A stretch of DNA of 64,000 bases from Pseudomonas silesiensis (GCF_001661075.1 NZ_CP014870.1:2996501-3060500), one strand, 5' to 3'; positions 9,131-17,935 are shown, counted from the stretch's first letter. The notes: generated by a model from the sequence alone, not told the origin. A program made the numbers and translations.

Positions 9131-10471
9131 ATGGCTGATTCGAGCAAGAAAATGGGCCTGATGGGGCTCACCACCCTGGTAACGGTCAACATGATGGGGT
9201 CGGGCATCATCATGCTCCCCACCAACATGGCCCAACTGGGTGCCGTCTCGCTGTTGTCGTGGATTTTCACAGCGATCGGCTCGATGGCCATTGCCTACTG
9301 CTTCGCCCAGTGCGGGGTGTTCTGCTCGCGTTCCGGCGGCTTGTCCGCCTACACCGAAGAGGCTCATGGGAAGTCGGGGTTCTTCCTCTGCTCGTACCTG
9401 TACTTCCTGTCCCTGGCGATCGCCAACGTCGCCGTCGCGATCTCGGCGGTGGGCTACATGAGCGCCTTCCTGCCCTGGCTGAGCAGTGGTGCCATCCCGC
9501 TATTCGTCGGCACGGTCGGGCTGATCTGGATCACCATCATCGCCAACTTCGGTGGCCCAAGCATCACCGGCAAGATCGGCGCGATCACCGTGTGGGGCGT
9601 GATCATTCCGGTGGCGGGCCTGAGCATCATCGGCTGGTTCTGGTTCGACGCCAACGTGCTGGAGGCCGCCTGGAACCCCAACAACCTGGCCATCTCCGAA
9701 GCCATCGGCAAGGCCATTCCCCTGACCCTGTGGGCCTTCCTCGGCATGGAATCGGCAGCCCAGGCCACCGATGCGGTGGAGGACCCCAAGCGCAATGTGC
9801 CGCTGGCCTGCCTGTTCGGCACTCTCGGTGCAGCCACTGTCTACGTGCTGTCGACCACGGTCATCCAGGGCATCATTCCGAACGCCGAACTGGCCAACTC
9901 CTCGGCGCCTTTCGCGCTGGTCTACGCCAAGATGTTCAGCCCGCTGGTGGGTAATATCGTCATGGCCCTGGCGGTCATGGCTTGCGTGGGCTCGCTGCTG
10001 GGCTGGCAGTTCACCCTGGCCCAGACCGCGAAGATGACCGCCGACCAGAACCTGTTCCTCAAGCTGTTCAGCAAGGTCAACGCCAGCGATGCGCCCGTGG
10101 TCGGCATGATCGTCTGCGGTGTGCTGCAGACGCTGATGGCGGTGTCGACCATTTCTCCCGATGCCGCTGCCCAGTTCAGCAAACTGGTCAGCCTGGCGGC
10201 CGTGACCAACCTGATCCCTTACATCACGGCGCTGACCGGTTTGCTGGTGATCATGCACAAGGCCCAGGTGGGGCCCGCGGTGTACTCGCGCAACCTGGTG
10301 GTGCTGCTGGTGGCGGTGGCCTACTCGTTGTATGCGCTATACGCCTGCGGCAAGGATGCGGTATTGGGCGGCACGCTGGTGCTCGCCTTTGGTTACCTGC
10401 TCTATGGCTTCCTCGCCAAGCGTTTCGTCGACGCGCCAACCGTCACCCAGGCCAGGACCGGCAATGTTTAG
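9131..10471 (+). CDS. potE: PotE-type amino acid/polyamine antiporter (APC superfamily)
   Basis: This 446-aa inner-membrane protein has about 12 hydrophobic segments. The start MADSSKKMGLMGLTTLVTVNMMGSGIIMLP is set by AAGGAG upstream and aligns with the PotE N-terminus (VNMMGSGIIMLPT). Further PotE-like stretches are ITVWGVIIPV, LWAFLGMESA and SLLGWQFT. PotE exchanges putrescine for ornithine. Related antiporters exchange arginine/ornithine or cadaverine/lysine, so the substrate is not certain. A solute-binding protein follows after 45 bp, with no decarboxylase adjacent. Confidence 0.85.
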   Translation: MADSSKKMGLMGLTTLVTVNMMGSGIIMLPTNMAQLGAVSLLSWIFTAIGSMAIAYCFAQCGVFCSRSGGLSAYTEEAHGKSGFFLCSYLYFLSLAIANVAVAISAVGYMSAFLPWLSSGAIPLFVGTVGLIWITIIANFGGPSITGKIGAITVWGVIIPVAGLSIIGWFWFDANVLEAAWNPNNLAISEAIGKAIPLTLWAFLGMESAAQATDAVEDPKRNVPLACLFGTLGAATVYVLSTTVIQGIIPNAELANSSAPFALVYAKMFSPLVGNIVMALAVMACVGSLLGWQFTLAQTAKMTADQNLFLKLFSKVNASDAPVVGMIVCGVLQTLMAVSTISPDAAAQFSKLVSLAAVTNLIPYITALTGLLVIMHKAQVGPAVYSRNLVVLLVAVAYSLYALYACGKDAVLGGTLVLAFGYLLYGFLAKRFVDAPTVTQARTGNV

Positions 10472-10516
10472 GCATGGCAATCAGGACTGCTCAGACTTGT
10501 ACACGGGGAACCGGAC

Positions 10517-11422
10517 ATGAACGTACCACTTGCAAAAACCATTCGCCTGCTGCTCGCCCTGGTGTTCACCGCGCTGCCGATGGTGGCGAGTGCCAACACC
10601 CTGGAGCGCATCCGCACCAGCAATGCCTTTACCCTGGGCTACGTGCCCGACCTGTCGCCCTTCAGCGTTCAGGATGGCGACAAAGCCAGCGGTTATGCCA
10701 TCGACCTGTGCCTGAAGATCGCCGACAAGCTCAAGACCGAACTCAACCTGCCCAACCTGCAGTTGCGGTACCAGCCCGTCACGGTCGCGGAAGAGACCAG
10801 CGCGGTGAAACTGGGCAAGGTCGACATCCTCTGCACGCCGACCCCGCCAACCCTCGAACGGCGCAAGACCATCAGCTACTCGATACCGGTGTATACCGCC
10901 GGCCTCTCGGTACTGGTGCGCAAGGATGCCGCCGAACCGCTGCTTAACGCGCTCAACGGCAAGGAGGCCAACCCCGGCCCGACCTGGCGGGGTACGATCA
11001 ACCGCGGCCTGGCCAACCAGACCTACGCCACCATCGAGGGCGGTGTGACCGAAGACTGGATTCGCGAGCGGATGCGCATGCTTGGCGTGATCGCTTCACT
11101 GGTGACCGTGGCCAACATCAACGAAGGTGCCAGCCTGGTGGCCGCGCGCAAGGCCGATGCGTTCTTCGCCGAGCGCATGCTGCTGAAAAACCTGGTGGCC
11201 AAGGGGGATGCCAACAATGACCTGATGGTCCTGGACCGCATCTTCGAGTTCGCCCCGGTGGCGATGATCGTCGAGCGCGGTGACGAAGACTTCCGCCTCC
11301 TGGTCGATATGGCCCTGAGCGAGGCTTATCGTTCCGGTGCCATCGAGCAGGAGTACGACAAGTACCTGGGCGGGATCGACGCGACGATGAAAAAGCTGTT
11401 CCGGGTGTATGCATTGCCCTGA
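10517..11422 (+). CDS. Periplasmic amino-acid-type solute-binding protein (family 3)
   Basis: This 301-aa protein has a signal peptide (residues 1-26, cut after VASA) and the two-lobed SBP_bac_3 fold signature (LGYVPDLSPFSVQDGDKASGY, VDILCTPTPPTLERR). No ABC permease or ATPase genes accompany it. It follows the PotE-like antiporter by 45 bp and is probably co-transcribed. It may therefore feed another ABC system or act as a sensor-type binding protein. The ligand is unknown. Confidence 0.85.
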   Translation: MNVPLAKTIRLLLALVFTALPMVASANTLERIRTSNAFTLGYVPDLSPFSVQDGDKASGYAIDLCLKIADKLKTELNLPNLQLRYQPVTVAEETSAVKLGKVDILCTPTPPTLERRKTISYSIPVYTAGLSVLVRKDAAEPLLNALNGKEANPGPTWRGTINRGLANQTYATIEGGVTEDWIRERMRMLGVIASLVTVANINEGASLVAARKADAFFAERMLLKNLVAKGDANNDLMVLDRIFEFAPVAMIVERGDEDFRLLVDMALSEAYRSGAIEQEYDKYLGGIDATMKKLFRVYALP

Positions 11423-11487
11423 ACAGCGTTCAGGAAAAACAAGGAAGGGAAGTCCCGCACGATTGGTTTTGGATCAAGCAGGGTGAT

Positions 11488-11501
11488 TTGATATATATCA
11501 A
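11488..11501. promoter_or_regulatory. Perfect Anr/FNR box
   Basis: TTGATATATATCAA matches TTGAT-N4-ATCAA exactly. It lies 125 bp upstream of the usp GTG start at 11626, so it can place that gene and the downstream hemerythrin under oxygen-responsive Anr control. Confidence 0.8.
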
Positions 11502-11625
11502 CATCAGTCACATTCCAGCGGAGCAACCTGAGTTAACGCTGGTGCTTGATCCGGCGTGGACGCAACGGCCGAGCCCTGCGATGAGCAGCGACAGGCGTTG
11601 AAATCCCTCTGCCTGGAGTCAGATC

Positions 11626-12513
11626 GTGAGCCAGTATGAACGGTTGTTACTCATCACCCACCTGGCCCTGCGCCATTCTCCGGCGATCGACCATGCAGCA
11701 GCGCTGGCCAAGGCCAGTGGTGCAAAGTTGCATATCATGGCGTTGATTCCTTCGTTAAAACTGTTGTCACTGCTCGAAGAATGCGATCGGAAACCAGTTC
11801 GCGAGCGTTACCTGCAGGACCATCGCGACTGGTTGAAGGACCAGGTCAGAAAATTCCATGGCAGAGGGATCGAGGTGACCACCCAGTTGGCTTGGGCTGA
11901 TGACATGGAGCAAGACATCCTTGAACATGTCAGGGAACTGCAGCCCAACGTGTTGATCAAGGAAATCCAACACGACGCATCACTCAAACGCGCGTTCTTC
12001 ACTCCGCTGGACTGGCACTTGCTGCGCCACTGCCCGATACCGGTTTATCTGGTGGGCGGCGTTCGTCATGCCTTGCCGCGCAAGGTCGTCGCGGCGGTTG
12101 ATACGACGGCGGGCGACTCTGAAAACAAAGAACTGAATGACCATATCGTCCAACAGGCTTCCAGTCTCGCGCAACAGTGTGATGCCGAATTGCATTTGCT
12201 TTATGCCTATGACATTTCGCAAGACTATCTGGAGGAATTGGGCGGTGGCTTGAAACTGTCGGAGCTGACCAATTGGCGGCGCAAAAAGTTGGAGAAATCG
12301 TTCCTGGAACTCGCCGGCCGATACGGTGTTCCCGCGGACCGTAGGCATTTCGTACTGGGGCATCCTGTTACGGCGCTGAGCGAGTTCGCCAACAAGCATC
12401 AAGTGGATGTGATCGTGATGGGCCGGGTCCAGGACCAGGGTCTGGTCAAGCTTCTGGGCAGCACGACTGAACATATTCTGTACCAGGTGCCTTGCAGCGT
12501 TCTGGCAGTCTAG
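11626..12513 (+). CDS. Universal stress protein, tandem UspA domains, downstream of an Anr box
   Basis: This 295-aa protein starts at GTG (VSQYERLLLITHLALRHSP), aligning with the start of the usp gene at 7917 (MSQYQRLFLIAGPAMRHTP). Two Usp domains are present, and the C-terminal one retains the ATP-type motif VIVMGRVQDQGLVKLLGSTTEH. A perfect Anr box lies upstream. The hemerythrin gene follows after 45 bp, suggesting a low-oxygen operon. The two usp genes look like diverged paralogues separated by the antiporter unit. Confidence 0.92.
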   Translation: MSQYERLLLITHLALRHSPAIDHAAALAKASGAKLHIMALIPSLKLLSLLEECDRKPVRERYLQDHRDWLKDQVRKFHGRGIEVTTQLAWADDMEQDILEHVRELQPNVLIKEIQHDASLKRAFFTPLDWHLLRHCPIPVYLVGGVRHALPRKVVAAVDTTAGDSENKELNDHIVQQASSLAQQCDAELHLLYAYDISQDYLEELGGGLKLSELTNWRRKKLEKSFLELAGRYGVPADRRHFVLGHPVTALSEFANKHQVDVIVMGRVQDQGLVKLLGSTTEHILYQVPCSVLAV

Positions 12514-12558
12514 CGCGGACGCTTCCTATAACAGCTGGTGTGGTAGTGAGGATTTGAT

Positions 12559-13017
12559 ATGAACGTCTTGCTTAATGAACTGCACGCTTATCATCATGAG
12601 GTTGCTACCAAAATTACTCAGATCAAAGCATTGGTGGGTAGGCTGAAGCATGAATCTGCTGGTGCCGATGACTTCAAGCAGTTGTTCAAGATGCTGGAAG
12701 CCTTGCATGGTGACGCAGAGCGACGCCATCATGAAAATGAAGAGCTTATTCGGCGGGCACTGCTAGCGACTGATGCACCGATCCACCAACGGGTCAAGGA
12801 TATCGAGCGAGATCATCTGGCATTTGGGCGTATTGCTGGACAGCTCAAGATGTTGGAAGACTCAACTCAGGAGGCAAGAGTGATCGCTGACACTATCGAA
12901 GACTTCATCAGGAAATACTACGATCATATGGAAGCTGAAGAGAGCATTTTCTTTCCGATGGCTGATAAGTGGTTATCAGACATCCAGTGGGAGGAAACAA
13001 AGCGTCAATGGCATTAA
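12559..13017 (+). CDS. Hemerythrin-like (HHE) di-iron protein
   Basis: This 152-aa cytoplasmic protein has the HHE pattern: H11-x-Y-H-H near the N-terminus, RRHHENEEL (about 54-62), then HLAFGRI and YYDHMEAEESIFFPM near the C-terminus. The His/Glu set can bind a di-iron centre for O2 or NO handling. GAGG precedes the ATG. It probably shares the Anr-controlled transcript with the upstream usp. Confidence 0.88.
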   Translation: MNVLLNELHAYHHEVATKITQIKALVGRLKHESAGADDFKQLFKMLEALHGDAERRHHENEELIRRALLATDAPIHQRVKDIERDHLAFGRIAGQLKMLEDSTQEARVIADTIEDFIRKYYDHMEAEESIFFPMADKWLSDIQWEETKRQWH

Positions 13018-13173
13018 GAGGGGGATGACGGCGCCCATGTCTAAAGGGAACAAAATGTGTTGGGTTCGTTGCGGCCAAAGATAATTCATGAAATCCGCCT
13101 ACGAGACCCTACGTTACGACTAACCTAATTGATCAAAACTCCTGTTATACAAAAATAACAATGAGGCTAGTCG

Positions 13174-13809
13174 ATGGAGATCTCGCGTTGGGCATTACTT
13201 TGTTTTTTACCCGGTGCATTTACGACACCCGCTTTTGCAGCAGACGCACAAAAAATATTCTCCCAAGGTGGGTCTAATCCAGGAGCCATCGCCTGCTCAA
13301 CCTGTCATGGTGCGGATGGCTTAGGGATGCCTTCTGCGGGTTTTCCAAGGCTTGCAGGCCTACCTGCTGATTACCTGACGAAGCAAATCTCTGATTTCCG
13401 CTCAGGTTCAAGGAGCAATCCAATAATGCTTCCAATCGCTCAGGCGTTGAGCGAAGACGAATCAAAAGCCCTCGCAGTTATGCTCGCCAAGATGCCAAGT
13501 CCAGCAGTAAAACCAGTGAATCGTGCGCACGTAGCGAAAGGACCAGGGGAAATCCTGGCTTTGAGAGGCGCATGGGATCGGAATATTCCCGAGTGCGTAG
13601 CGTGCCATGGTCCAAGTGGTATCGGTGTCGGTGCCACCTTTCCGCCACTCTCCGGTCAGTCGGCTCAGTACCTCAAATCACAATTGAATGCCTGGCGGCA
13701 AAATACTCGAAAAAATGATCAAGACGATCTCATGGGCCACATTGCGCGCTCACTCACCGATACCGAGGTCGAGGCTGTTTCCCAATATTTTGCTGAGCTC
13801 AGTAAATAG
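13174..13809 (+). CDS. tsdB: Dihaem c4-type cytochrome (TsdB-like)
   Basis: This 211-aa exported protein has a signal peptide (cut near AFA-AD, residue 22) and two c-type haem motifs, CSTCH (41-45) and CVACH (141-145), each in a class I domain, as in cytochrome c4. It ends 10 bp before a TsdA-like dihaem enzyme. TsdB-TsdA pairs in P. stutzeri have this order, with TsdB as the electron acceptor of thiosulfate dehydrogenase. The c4 assignment is firm, and the TsdB role is inferred from the neighbour. Confidence 0.75.
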   Translation: MEISRWALLCFLPGAFTTPAFAADAQKIFSQGGSNPGAIACSTCHGADGLGMPSAGFPRLAGLPADYLTKQISDFRSGSRSNPIMLPIAQALSEDESKALAVMLAKMPSPAVKPVNRAHVAKGPGEILALRGAWDRNIPECVACHGPSGIGVGATFPPLSGQSAQYLKSQLNAWRQNTRKNDQDDLMGHIARSLTDTEVEAVSQYFAELSK

Positions 13810-13819
13810 AGGCCTAGCC

Positions 13820-14737
13820 ATGAAATCCGTCATTGTTGCACTTATTACTTTCAACATTATATCAATGGCTTGTGCTACTGAAATTGTAGAACCAACCGCA
13901 CCACCCAAAATCCCGAATCCAACTCAGAATCAAGCTCCCACATTTCTCCCTCCCGCGGAGGAGACGCTACCTGACAATGCTTTTGGTCGATTAGTCCAGC
14001 AAGGCCACGCGATCTTTGTAGATACGAAAGCCAACGCATCCGAGTTCGTAGGAAACGGATTAAATTGCACCAACTGTCATTTAGAGCAGGGAAGAAAAGC
14101 CGACTCTGCCCCTCTTTGGGGGGCTTACACAATGTACCCGGCCTATCGAAAAAAGAACGACAAGGTCAATACCTACGCTGAGCGCTTACAAGGGTGTTTT
14201 CAGTTCAGCATGAACGGGAAACCGCCTCCAGCTGACAGTCAAGTCATCTCTGCTCTTACCGCATACTCATATTGGCTCGCAACTGGCGCACCTACAGGGC
14301 AAGAGCTGCCTGGACGTTCTTACCCCGAGATTCCTGAACCTACCGGAGGTTTCGATCTCGCCAAGGGAAAGGCAATCTACGCTAGGCAGTGTTCTGTATG
14401 CCACGGAGATGAAGGTGAAGGCCAGAAAGCCGGGGGCGACTATGTGTTTCCACCGCTATGGGGTAAAGATTCATTCAACTGGGGTGCGGGGATGCATCGA
14501 ATCAATACCGCAGCCGGCTTCATAAAATCGAACATGCCCTTGGGTAAGGGGGGAACGCTTTCCACCGATGAGGCATGGCACGTTGCAGCCTATATGAACA
14601 GTCACGAACGACCAAAAGACCCAAGGATGATTGCCGGCTCTGTCGAGCAGACCAGATTAAAATTTCACGCGAATGATGGGGTCAATCTCTATGGGCAAAA
14701 GGTGAATGGAGTGATAGTCGGCCAAGGTACTGAGTGA
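13820..14737 (+). CDS. tsdA: Dihaem cytochrome c, probable thiosulfate dehydrogenase TsdA
   Basis: This 305-aa periplasmic protein has haem motifs CTNCH (83-87) and CSVCH (191-195). The segment GNGLNCTNCHLEQGR plus YPAYR and RLQGCFQFSMNG is the TsdA arrangement. C126 fits the unusual cysteine axial ligand of the catalytic haem. TsdA oxidises two thiosulfates to tetrathionate or works in reverse. I chose the ATG at 13820 (AGAGG upstream, signal peptide MKSVIVALITFNIISMACA) over a 44-codon longer form overlapping tsdB. A tetrathionate-reducing direction is possible, and assignment to another SoxA-like dihaem family cannot be ruled out. Confidence 0.7.
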   Translation: MKSVIVALITFNIISMACATEIVEPTAPPKIPNPTQNQAPTFLPPAEETLPDNAFGRLVQQGHAIFVDTKANASEFVGNGLNCTNCHLEQGRKADSAPLWGAYTMYPAYRKKNDKVNTYAERLQGCFQFSMNGKPPPADSQVISALTAYSYWLATGAPTGQELPGRSYPEIPEPTGGFDLAKGKAIYARQCSVCHGDEGEGQKAGGDYVFPPLWGKDSFNWGAGMHRINTAAGFIKSNMPLGKGGTLSTDEAWHVAAYMNSHERPKDPRMIAGSVEQTRLKFHANDGVNLYGQKVNGVIVGQGTE

Positions 14738-14777
14738 GTCAGTACTGGCCCACACCTATTGCGCCTTGCGGTAGGCA

Positions 14778-15341
14778 TTATTTGCTCTGCACTACTCGAA
14801 CATGTGCATGGCTTATAGCTTTGTAGACGCGAATCGATCTTAAAATCGGCCACCAGTCATATAGAAAAATCTGCAGCGGTCGCCACATTGCCACCCAGCC
14901 AACGATCATCAGACTTTCGCGCGCTATGCCGACTACGGCGCTAGCACTAAGTTGGCCGATGACATCGGCTGCAACCAGGCAAAGGGTAACAAAGCCGATG
15001 CCGATCAACAGGCTAATGCGGCCTTCTCGAAGGAGGCGCTTCAACTCGCTGCGCGCGAGACCTGCTTTATGATCAAAGTAGTTGTGGATTGCCTCGACCA
15101 TGATCGTACTTGGATCGCCTTCTGTTGGCAGGTGCTCAAGGTGGATTGTGATACGAAGCAGGCTATCCGACGGAAACTCTGCTGCCCAGGTCTCGATGAA
15201 CGCTTCAGCTTCGCGATCAAGATCCTTGTTAAGAAAAGGTGTCGGATCCATCGAGTTGAACAACTGTCCAAGTTCGCTTACCCGGAGTTGAAGGTGATGC
15301 TCATGGTGATGTTTTTTTTTCATGGCATACTCGATTATCAT
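14778..15341 (-). CDS. Conserved-looking membrane protein of unknown function (187 aa)
   Basis: I do not recognise a family. The N-terminal half is soluble and acidic, with a histidine-rich start (KKKHHHEHH). Two hydrophobic helices follow (about residues 110-130, LLIGIGFVTLCLVAADVI, and 140-160, ESLMIVGWVAMWRPLQIFLY). An alternative start at codon 7 (15323) runs straight into nine adenines encoding three lysines, a tract prone to slippage. It is convergent with tsdA. Confidence 0.65.
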   Translation of the reverse strand: MIIEYAMKKKHHHEHHLQLRVSELGQLFNSMDPTPFLNKDLDREAEAFIETWAAEFPSDSLLRITIHLEHLPTEGDPSTIMVEAIHNYFDHKAGLARSELKRLLREGRISLLIGIGFVTLCLVAADVIGQLSASAVVGIARESLMIVGWVAMWRPLQIFLYDWWPILRSIRVYKAISHAHVRVVQSK

Positions 15342-15354
15342 GCATTGACAGTTT

Positions 15355-15370
15355 CGAGTCGCGCGACTCG
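15355..15370. repeat. Perfect 16-bp palindrome next to a TTGACA hexamer
   Basis: CGAGTCGCGCGACTCG is fully self-complementary and starts 5 bp after TTGACA (15345-15350). It lies between the divergent 187-aa membrane-protein gene and the small ORF at 15521. The position suits an operator in a plus-strand promoter. The function is inferred. Confidence 0.45.
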
Positions 15371-15520
15371 TTTGCGCGGCGCCTCTGTTCTAGCACAGCG
15401 CACTGACCGCCGCTGGCATCACCCTCAAATTCCAACTCCAATTTACACTACAGCCTGCCGGTGAACGGCGAGCTAGAGAGAACGTGATTGGCGCGGGCGG
15501 ATTATCCGAGGAGGACAGCC

Positions 15521-15640
15521 ATGAACGAGGAATTGAGAGGGATCGTATCAGCTGATGAGATTCAGCATCAGCTGATACGTCTGGATACCCTCGTGCGACT
15601 GCACTTTGATCAGGACGACGGCACGTTGAGCAGTCGCTAA
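15521..15640 (+). CDS. Small protein of 39 aa, unknown
   Basis: The ORF reads MNEELRGIVSADEIQHQLIR and ends GTLSSR. It is preceded by an unusually strong ribosome-binding site (GAGGAGG at 15509-15515). No family is recognised. The peptide is acidic and probably helical. Codons 9-20 contain a long inverted repeat (15545-15578), so mRNA folding or DNA binding may matter as much as the peptide. Confidence 0.45.
   Translation: MNEELRGIVSADEIQHQLIRLDTLVRLHFDQDDGTLSSR
15545..15578. repeat. 13-bp inverted repeat built from two ATCAGCTGAT palindromes
   Basis: The arms GTATCAGCTGATG (15545-15557) and CATCAGCTGATAC (15566-15578) are perfectly complementary around an 8-nt loop. Each arm contains the palindrome ATCAGCTGAT, and the two centres are 20 bp apart, about two helical turns. 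This is consistent with a paired operator or a stable hairpin inside the small ORF. Confidence 0.6.
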
Positions 15641-15706
15641 GGTGGCTCGAGTTGATTCAAAACGATCTCAGTCGAGCTCGGCAACGCGCCGCAGCGCAGG
15701 TGCCCA

Positions 15707-16510
15707 TTAGTTTTTCTTCTTGATTAGCTTTCCTATGTAGTACTTGAGGCTAAAACGATCTTTAGGCCTTGGCTTGTAGTGTGTTTTGTTTCTTTGTGCA
15801 GGGTCGGCCACCACGGTTGCTGCGGTGTAGTAATAGAGCGCTATGGATCTACGAGTGATGTGTGGCGGAGTCGTTAATGGTTCAGGATGCCCGTGATTGC
15901 TGTCCTTGTCTGTGTTGAAAATTACACAGCGGTTATAAATCGGCAGGATTTTTTTAAGGCAAGTCTTCATGTCGACATCCCAAAGCTCCAAATTTCCGCC
16001 GTATTCTTCTTGCCAGTCTTTGTTCAGATAGATAATGGCGTTCAGTCTTCGGTGGATATTGAGTTTCTTGTTGAGTCGGAAGTCCGAGTGAACGCCAAGG
16101 TAGCCACCACTTTTTGTTTCGTGCAGCCCGCCACCGGTGAAATAGGGGTCGGGTATCAAGCCCTCAATGCCCGTCAGTTTTTCAAGAAACTGCAACATGG
16201 GCGCGGAGTTAAAGGCGTTGAAAACAGCCTTCAGATAGGGCGTGCATTCGTTGGGGCTGATTTGGCGTTTATTTTGACCTTTATAGCCACGTTCGTAGAG
16301 CATTTCGTTGGCGGTGGGCTCGACTGGAAAGTTCGAACAAATATTTGCAATCAGGTCTTCCGGTAGAAAGTTATCGATGACGATGTGTGGAAATGGGGTG
16401 GCCTGGACGTAGCTATTTGCTAGCGATTGACCGAAAGCACTGGCCGCTTCTTGGTCGAAATCAAGCTCGGGGGAATGGGTGATGGATAGCCTGTTAATGT
16501 CGGGTGTCAT
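15707..16510 (-). CDS. 2-oxoglutarate/Fe(II)-dependent oxygenase (prolyl-4-hydroxylase-like)
   Basis: This 267-aa protein has the facial-triad motif H141-S-D143 in GVHSDF, a distal histidine (H206 or H208 in NHGHPEP) and R220/R221 (TRRSIALYYY) to bind 2-oxoglutarate. The start PFPHIVIDNFLPEDL is typical of P4Hc-type enzymes that modify sugars or peptides. It is AT-rich compared with its surroundings and follows a glycosyltransferase by 59 bp on the same strand. The pair may decorate a surface glycan. The substrate is not deducible. Confidence 0.8.
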   Translation of the reverse strand: MTPDINRLSITHSPELDFDQEAASAFGQSLANSYVQATPFPHIVIDNFLPEDLIANICSNFPVEPTANEMLYERGYKGQNKRQISPNECTPYLKAVFNAFNSAPMLQFLEKLTGIEGLIPDPYFTGGGLHETKSGGYLGVHSDFRLNKKLNIHRRLNAIIYLNKDWQEEYGGNLELWDVDMKTCLKKILPIYNRCVIFNTDKDSNHGHPEPLTTPPHITRRSIALYYYTAATVVADPAQRNKTHYKPRPKDRFSLKYYIGKLIKKKN

Positions 16511-16569
16511 CGCAACTCCAACGAGAAAATATAAAAATCTTTAAACGCCTTCAGGCAGCATAGCAAACA

Positions 16570-17511
16570 TTACTCATTGCGTGCTTTGGGTGTTTGGCTT
16601 TTGCTTTTTTCATTTGTCAGGCGCTGAAGGATATTGTTGTACATAATGGTTCGTCGATGCGTCGTTTCATAACCACCCGCCGCTGCGACAGTGCCCGACT
16701 GGATGTGATCAAGATAGTTGAATATCTTGCGTGGCGACAAACGCTCAACAACATAACCAAGTTCGGTCATACGGTCTTGGAGGGTATAGCCAGGCACTCG
16801 ATCATCCATCAAAAAATTCATGCCGAGCTGTTTGATCAGCTTGCAGTTCCATAATGTACAGAAGCTTTTAAGATAAACCTCCCTGTACGGTTTTGGCTCT
16901 CTGGAGCGTAGCCCCATGGAAAGCTTCATACGTCTGAAGTGATGTTTTAACAGTCGCGAACTGAATCGCCAAAGCGTTCTAGCGGTGCCGCGATTTAATT
17001 GTTCTACGCATCCAACGGCTACGACATTCGGATTAGATATGCACTTGTTTAACATCATCGAAAACACATTTTTATCGAAAATAAACGTATCAGTGTGCAG
17101 CAGGAATACATAGTCAGTGTCGATACGTTCCAACGCCATGTCGAGTGCTTTGCCATGCGCGATATGGCCAAATTCCTTTTCCGGAGTGCTTCGCTCGATC
17201 AGATTGATCCAGTCAAGTTCGCGTAAATACGTTGTGCTTTCATCGGCAGAGTAGTTATCAACCACCCATACTGGAATGCCGGTATCGATCGCATATTGGT
17301 GCAATAGATCCAGGCAGATTTTGGTAATTTCTGGTGTTTTGTAGTTGACAATGACAATGCTGAATGGCTTTTTGTCTTTGGTGGAAAAATCAGTGCCTTC
17401 CATTATGTATTTGCTCGATAGGGTTTTAAAGATAAGTGCGGATAATAGTCGCGCCTGTACAGAGCTGTCGCTTGTTATTATGCTCGCCAAATTAACCTGA
17501 TCAGAAATCAT
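16570..17511 (-). CDS. Family 2 glycosyltransferase
   Basis: This 313-aa protein has a GT-A fold starting FSIVIVNYKTPEITKICLDLL, a nucleotide-sugar segment VWVVDNYSADEST, and the DxD-like LLHTDTFIF near residue 140. There is no obvious transmembrane anchor. The GC content is clearly below the window average, which suggests acquisition from outside. It is transcribed together with the 2OG oxygenase, so rhamnosyl- or aminosugar-transfer to LPS or a glycoprotein is a reasonable guess only. A shorter start at M37 (17403) is possible. Confidence 0.8.
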   Translation of the reverse strand: MISDQVNLASIITSDSSVQARLLSALIFKTLSSKYIMEGTDFSTKDKKPFSIVIVNYKTPEITKICLDLLHQYAIDTGIPVWVVDNYSADESTTYLRELDWINLIERSTPEKEFGHIAHGKALDMALERIDTDYVFLLHTDTFIFDKNVFSMMLNKCISNPNVVAVGCVEQLNRGTARTLWRFSSRLLKHHFRRMKLSMGLRSREPKPYREVYLKSFCTLWNCKLIKQLGMNFLMDDRVPGYTLQDRMTELGYVVERLSPRKIFNYLDHIQSGTVAAAGGYETTHRRTIMYNNILQRLTNEKSKSQTPKARNE

Positions 17512-17935
17512 ACCTTTATTAAGTCGCTGGGCAGCTGATGAATGTTTATCGCTAGTATAGCCCCATGGCGAGTAGCGAATACGACTTTAATCGTACAAGA
17601 TAGCCACTATGTAAGTAAATGTTTTTGAAAGGTTTTTTTACACTTGTAGGTCTGTTAGAGAAATATTCTTGAATGGAAGTGAGTTGGGTTACCGTGCAGC
17701 GTCAGATGCATGGTTACTTCATGCGGCGTATCGCATCTGTATAGACTGAAAACGTCATGAATGGAGGTGAGTGACGCCATCAATTCGACTTCCTGATTGT
17801 GACATATTTTGAAACAAGCCAACGTCTCAATCGGTTGATCCTCCGGCATGGCAATGCACGAAACGTGGGGGGCGGGCAGGGGAACGCACGCTTCATTAGG
17901 TGTTTTTGGAGAGGTGTTTTTGGAGGACGCCCCCG
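17512..17935. other. Intergenic, 424 bp with a weak ORF and a short tandem repeat
   Basis: A 64-codon minus-strand frame (17655-17849, starting MPEDQPIETLACF) is open but has no ribosome-binding site and no recognised homologue, so I do not call it a gene. Two adjacent copies of GGTGTTTTTGGAG (17899 and 17913) form a 14-bp-period tandem repeat. The AT-rich 5' part probably holds the glycosyltransferase promoter. Confidence 0.4.

Noticed and set aside
13129..13136. TTGATCAA upstream of the tsdB-like gene as an Anr box
   Set aside because: The two half-sites abut without the required 4-bp spacer, so it does not fit TTGAT-N4-ATCAA.
17655..17849. 64-codon minus-strand ORF between the glycosyltransferase and the VIT gene
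   Set aside because: There is no ribosome-binding site, no recognisable family and no coupling to neighbours, so it is most likely a chance frame.
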